In this document: positions 63,461 through 64,000 of the stretch, one piece after another
How positions within the stretch are numbered: position 1 is the stretch's first letter
Layout of the letters: the number at the start of each line of letters is the position of its first letter
Assembly: GCA_024280855.1 (NCBI GenBank)
Contig: JAJRPG010000112.1
Span: forward strand, 1 to 64,000
Reading direction: 5' to 3'
Origin: Planctomycetota bacterium
GTDB taxonomy: Bacteria > Planctomycetota > Phycisphaerae > UBA1845
Length of the DNA stretch: 64,000 nt
Program-made: the position numbers and the translations under genes
Notes under the pieces: model-generated
The model's database searches: none
What the model was told of the DNA's origin: nothing
The model's input: only the letters and a program-made list of their open reading frames with translations

Positions 63461-64000
63461 AGCCACTCAGCGCCGTTTCGGCCAACGACATCGCCGATAC
63501 CTATGTCCTGCTGAGGAGATATTCGGAGGCAGAGCGCTGGTATAACGACTCAATTTCCTTGGCTCCGGATCAGCTAAGGGCTTTTGTGGGTATGGCGAAT
63601 TTGCATAGGGTTTGGCAGGGCGATACAGATAGGTCCCGTGCCACGCTTGAGGAGATGCCCGGGGAAAAAAACCGAAATCCGATCTTTACTTGCTTTACTT
63701 GGTTCCAGCAGGAGTTTTTGGAAAGAGAATACCAACCCGCTTTGGACCGTCTCGCGACCACTCCTAGTGAATATCTTGTCGATCAGTTTTGGCTCATCCC
63801 CACGGCTCGGTTAGCTGGCCTCGCCCATGGACTGATGGGTGAATCGGAGCGATCCCGTCAAGCTTACGACACCGCCCGTATCCTCCTGGAAGAGGAAGCC
63901 AAGAAACGTCCAGACGATCATCGCATCCGCAGCTCGCTTGGGATCGTCTATGCTGGACTTGGCCGAAAGGAGGACGCCATCCGCGAAGGGAAACTCGGCG
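63454..64000 (+). pseudogene. Out-of-frame continuation of kinase 4 TPR region, runs off the window
   Basis: In the frame one base behind kinase 4, codons from 63454 read [19 protein letters not shown], then RRYSEAERWYNDSISLAPD, and stay open to 64000. This exactly completes the broken repeat (YLKRAL + ELKPLS, the standard TPR end). Further repeats follow (LAGLAHGLMGESERSRQAYDTARILLEEE, SSLGIVYAGLGRKEDAI). Adding one G to the TTGAA at 63452-63456 restores one frame. Either the gene is mutated or the base was lost in sequencing. No slippery heptamer is present, so programmed frameshifting is unlikely. Confidence 0.85.

Noticed and set aside
63440-63470. Programmed -1 frameshift in kinase 4
   Set aside because: No slippery X-XXY-YYZ heptamer precedes the TAA; a single lost base explains the break better.
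1-64000. tRNA, rRNA or CRISPR arrays
   Set aside because: I saw no T-loop-like GGTTCGA blocks in a cloverleaf context, no rRNA core sequences and no regularly spaced direct repeats in the gaps.

Overview
The window looks like part of a bacterial chromosome, most likely a planctomycete-type organism (Planctomycetota, possibly Phycisphaerae). This is inferred from the mix of genes: a type II secretion/type IV pilus cluster with very large repeat proteins, a tandem array of Hanks-type kinases carrying PD40 or TPR tails, a DUF1844 protein, a multiheme cytochrome and a DUF2723 membrane protein. Base composition is moderate and genes are densely packed on both strands. I see no rRNA, tRNA or CRISPR array.

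Layout. 1-1871: the end of an IS (transposase start on the minus strand, terminal repeat near 125-140) that may have cut off a gene, then two small zinc-ribbon proteins and a gene-poor stretch. 1872-4785 (minus): recO, a clear intrinsic terminator, and a secreted DUF4382 protein with a huge Cys-rich plus Asp/Ser-rich insertion. 5174-12556 (plus): glutamate dehydrogenase with terminator, pheS-pheT, an alpha/beta-hydrolase-like lipoprotein, and an AI-2E family permease. 12582-16924 (minus): acetoacetyl-CoA synthetase, dprA and a TPR lipoprotein. 17133-23120 (plus): a GT2 glycosyltransferase overlapping a BshC-like protein of unknown function, a DUF1844 protein, a rhomboid protease, a class IV aminotransferase and a tetraheme cytochrome c.

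23365-47550 (minus) is the centrepiece: a 24-kb type II secretion/type IV pilus-like operon transcribed gspF-G-H-I-J-K, a PilM-PilN fusion, a PilO-PKD-PilP-like fusion, a 3018-residue protein made of about 28 secretin N-domain (NolW-like) modules without a pore domain, a roughly 1506-residue secretin with about 12 such modules, and a small lipoprotein. Start and stop codons overlap from gspI to pilMN. The assembly ATPase (GspE), the prepilin peptidase and a free-standing GspC are not in the window. The number of N-domain modules far exceeds the usual three or four, so this may be a secretin machine with an extremely long periplasmic portion or a separate periplasmic scaffold.

47821-52878 (plus): a DUF2723 membrane protein, then gatE-gatD, the two-subunit Glu-tRNA(Gln) amidotransferase regarded as archaeal, here between clearly bacterial genes. 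52979-64000 (plus): a chain of Ser/Thr kinases joined by ATGA or TAATG overlaps: two kinase-PD40 proteins, a truncated N-lobe remnant, a kinase with TPR-like tail, and a kinase with TolB-like and TPR tail that carries a one-base frameshift near 63454 and runs off the window end.
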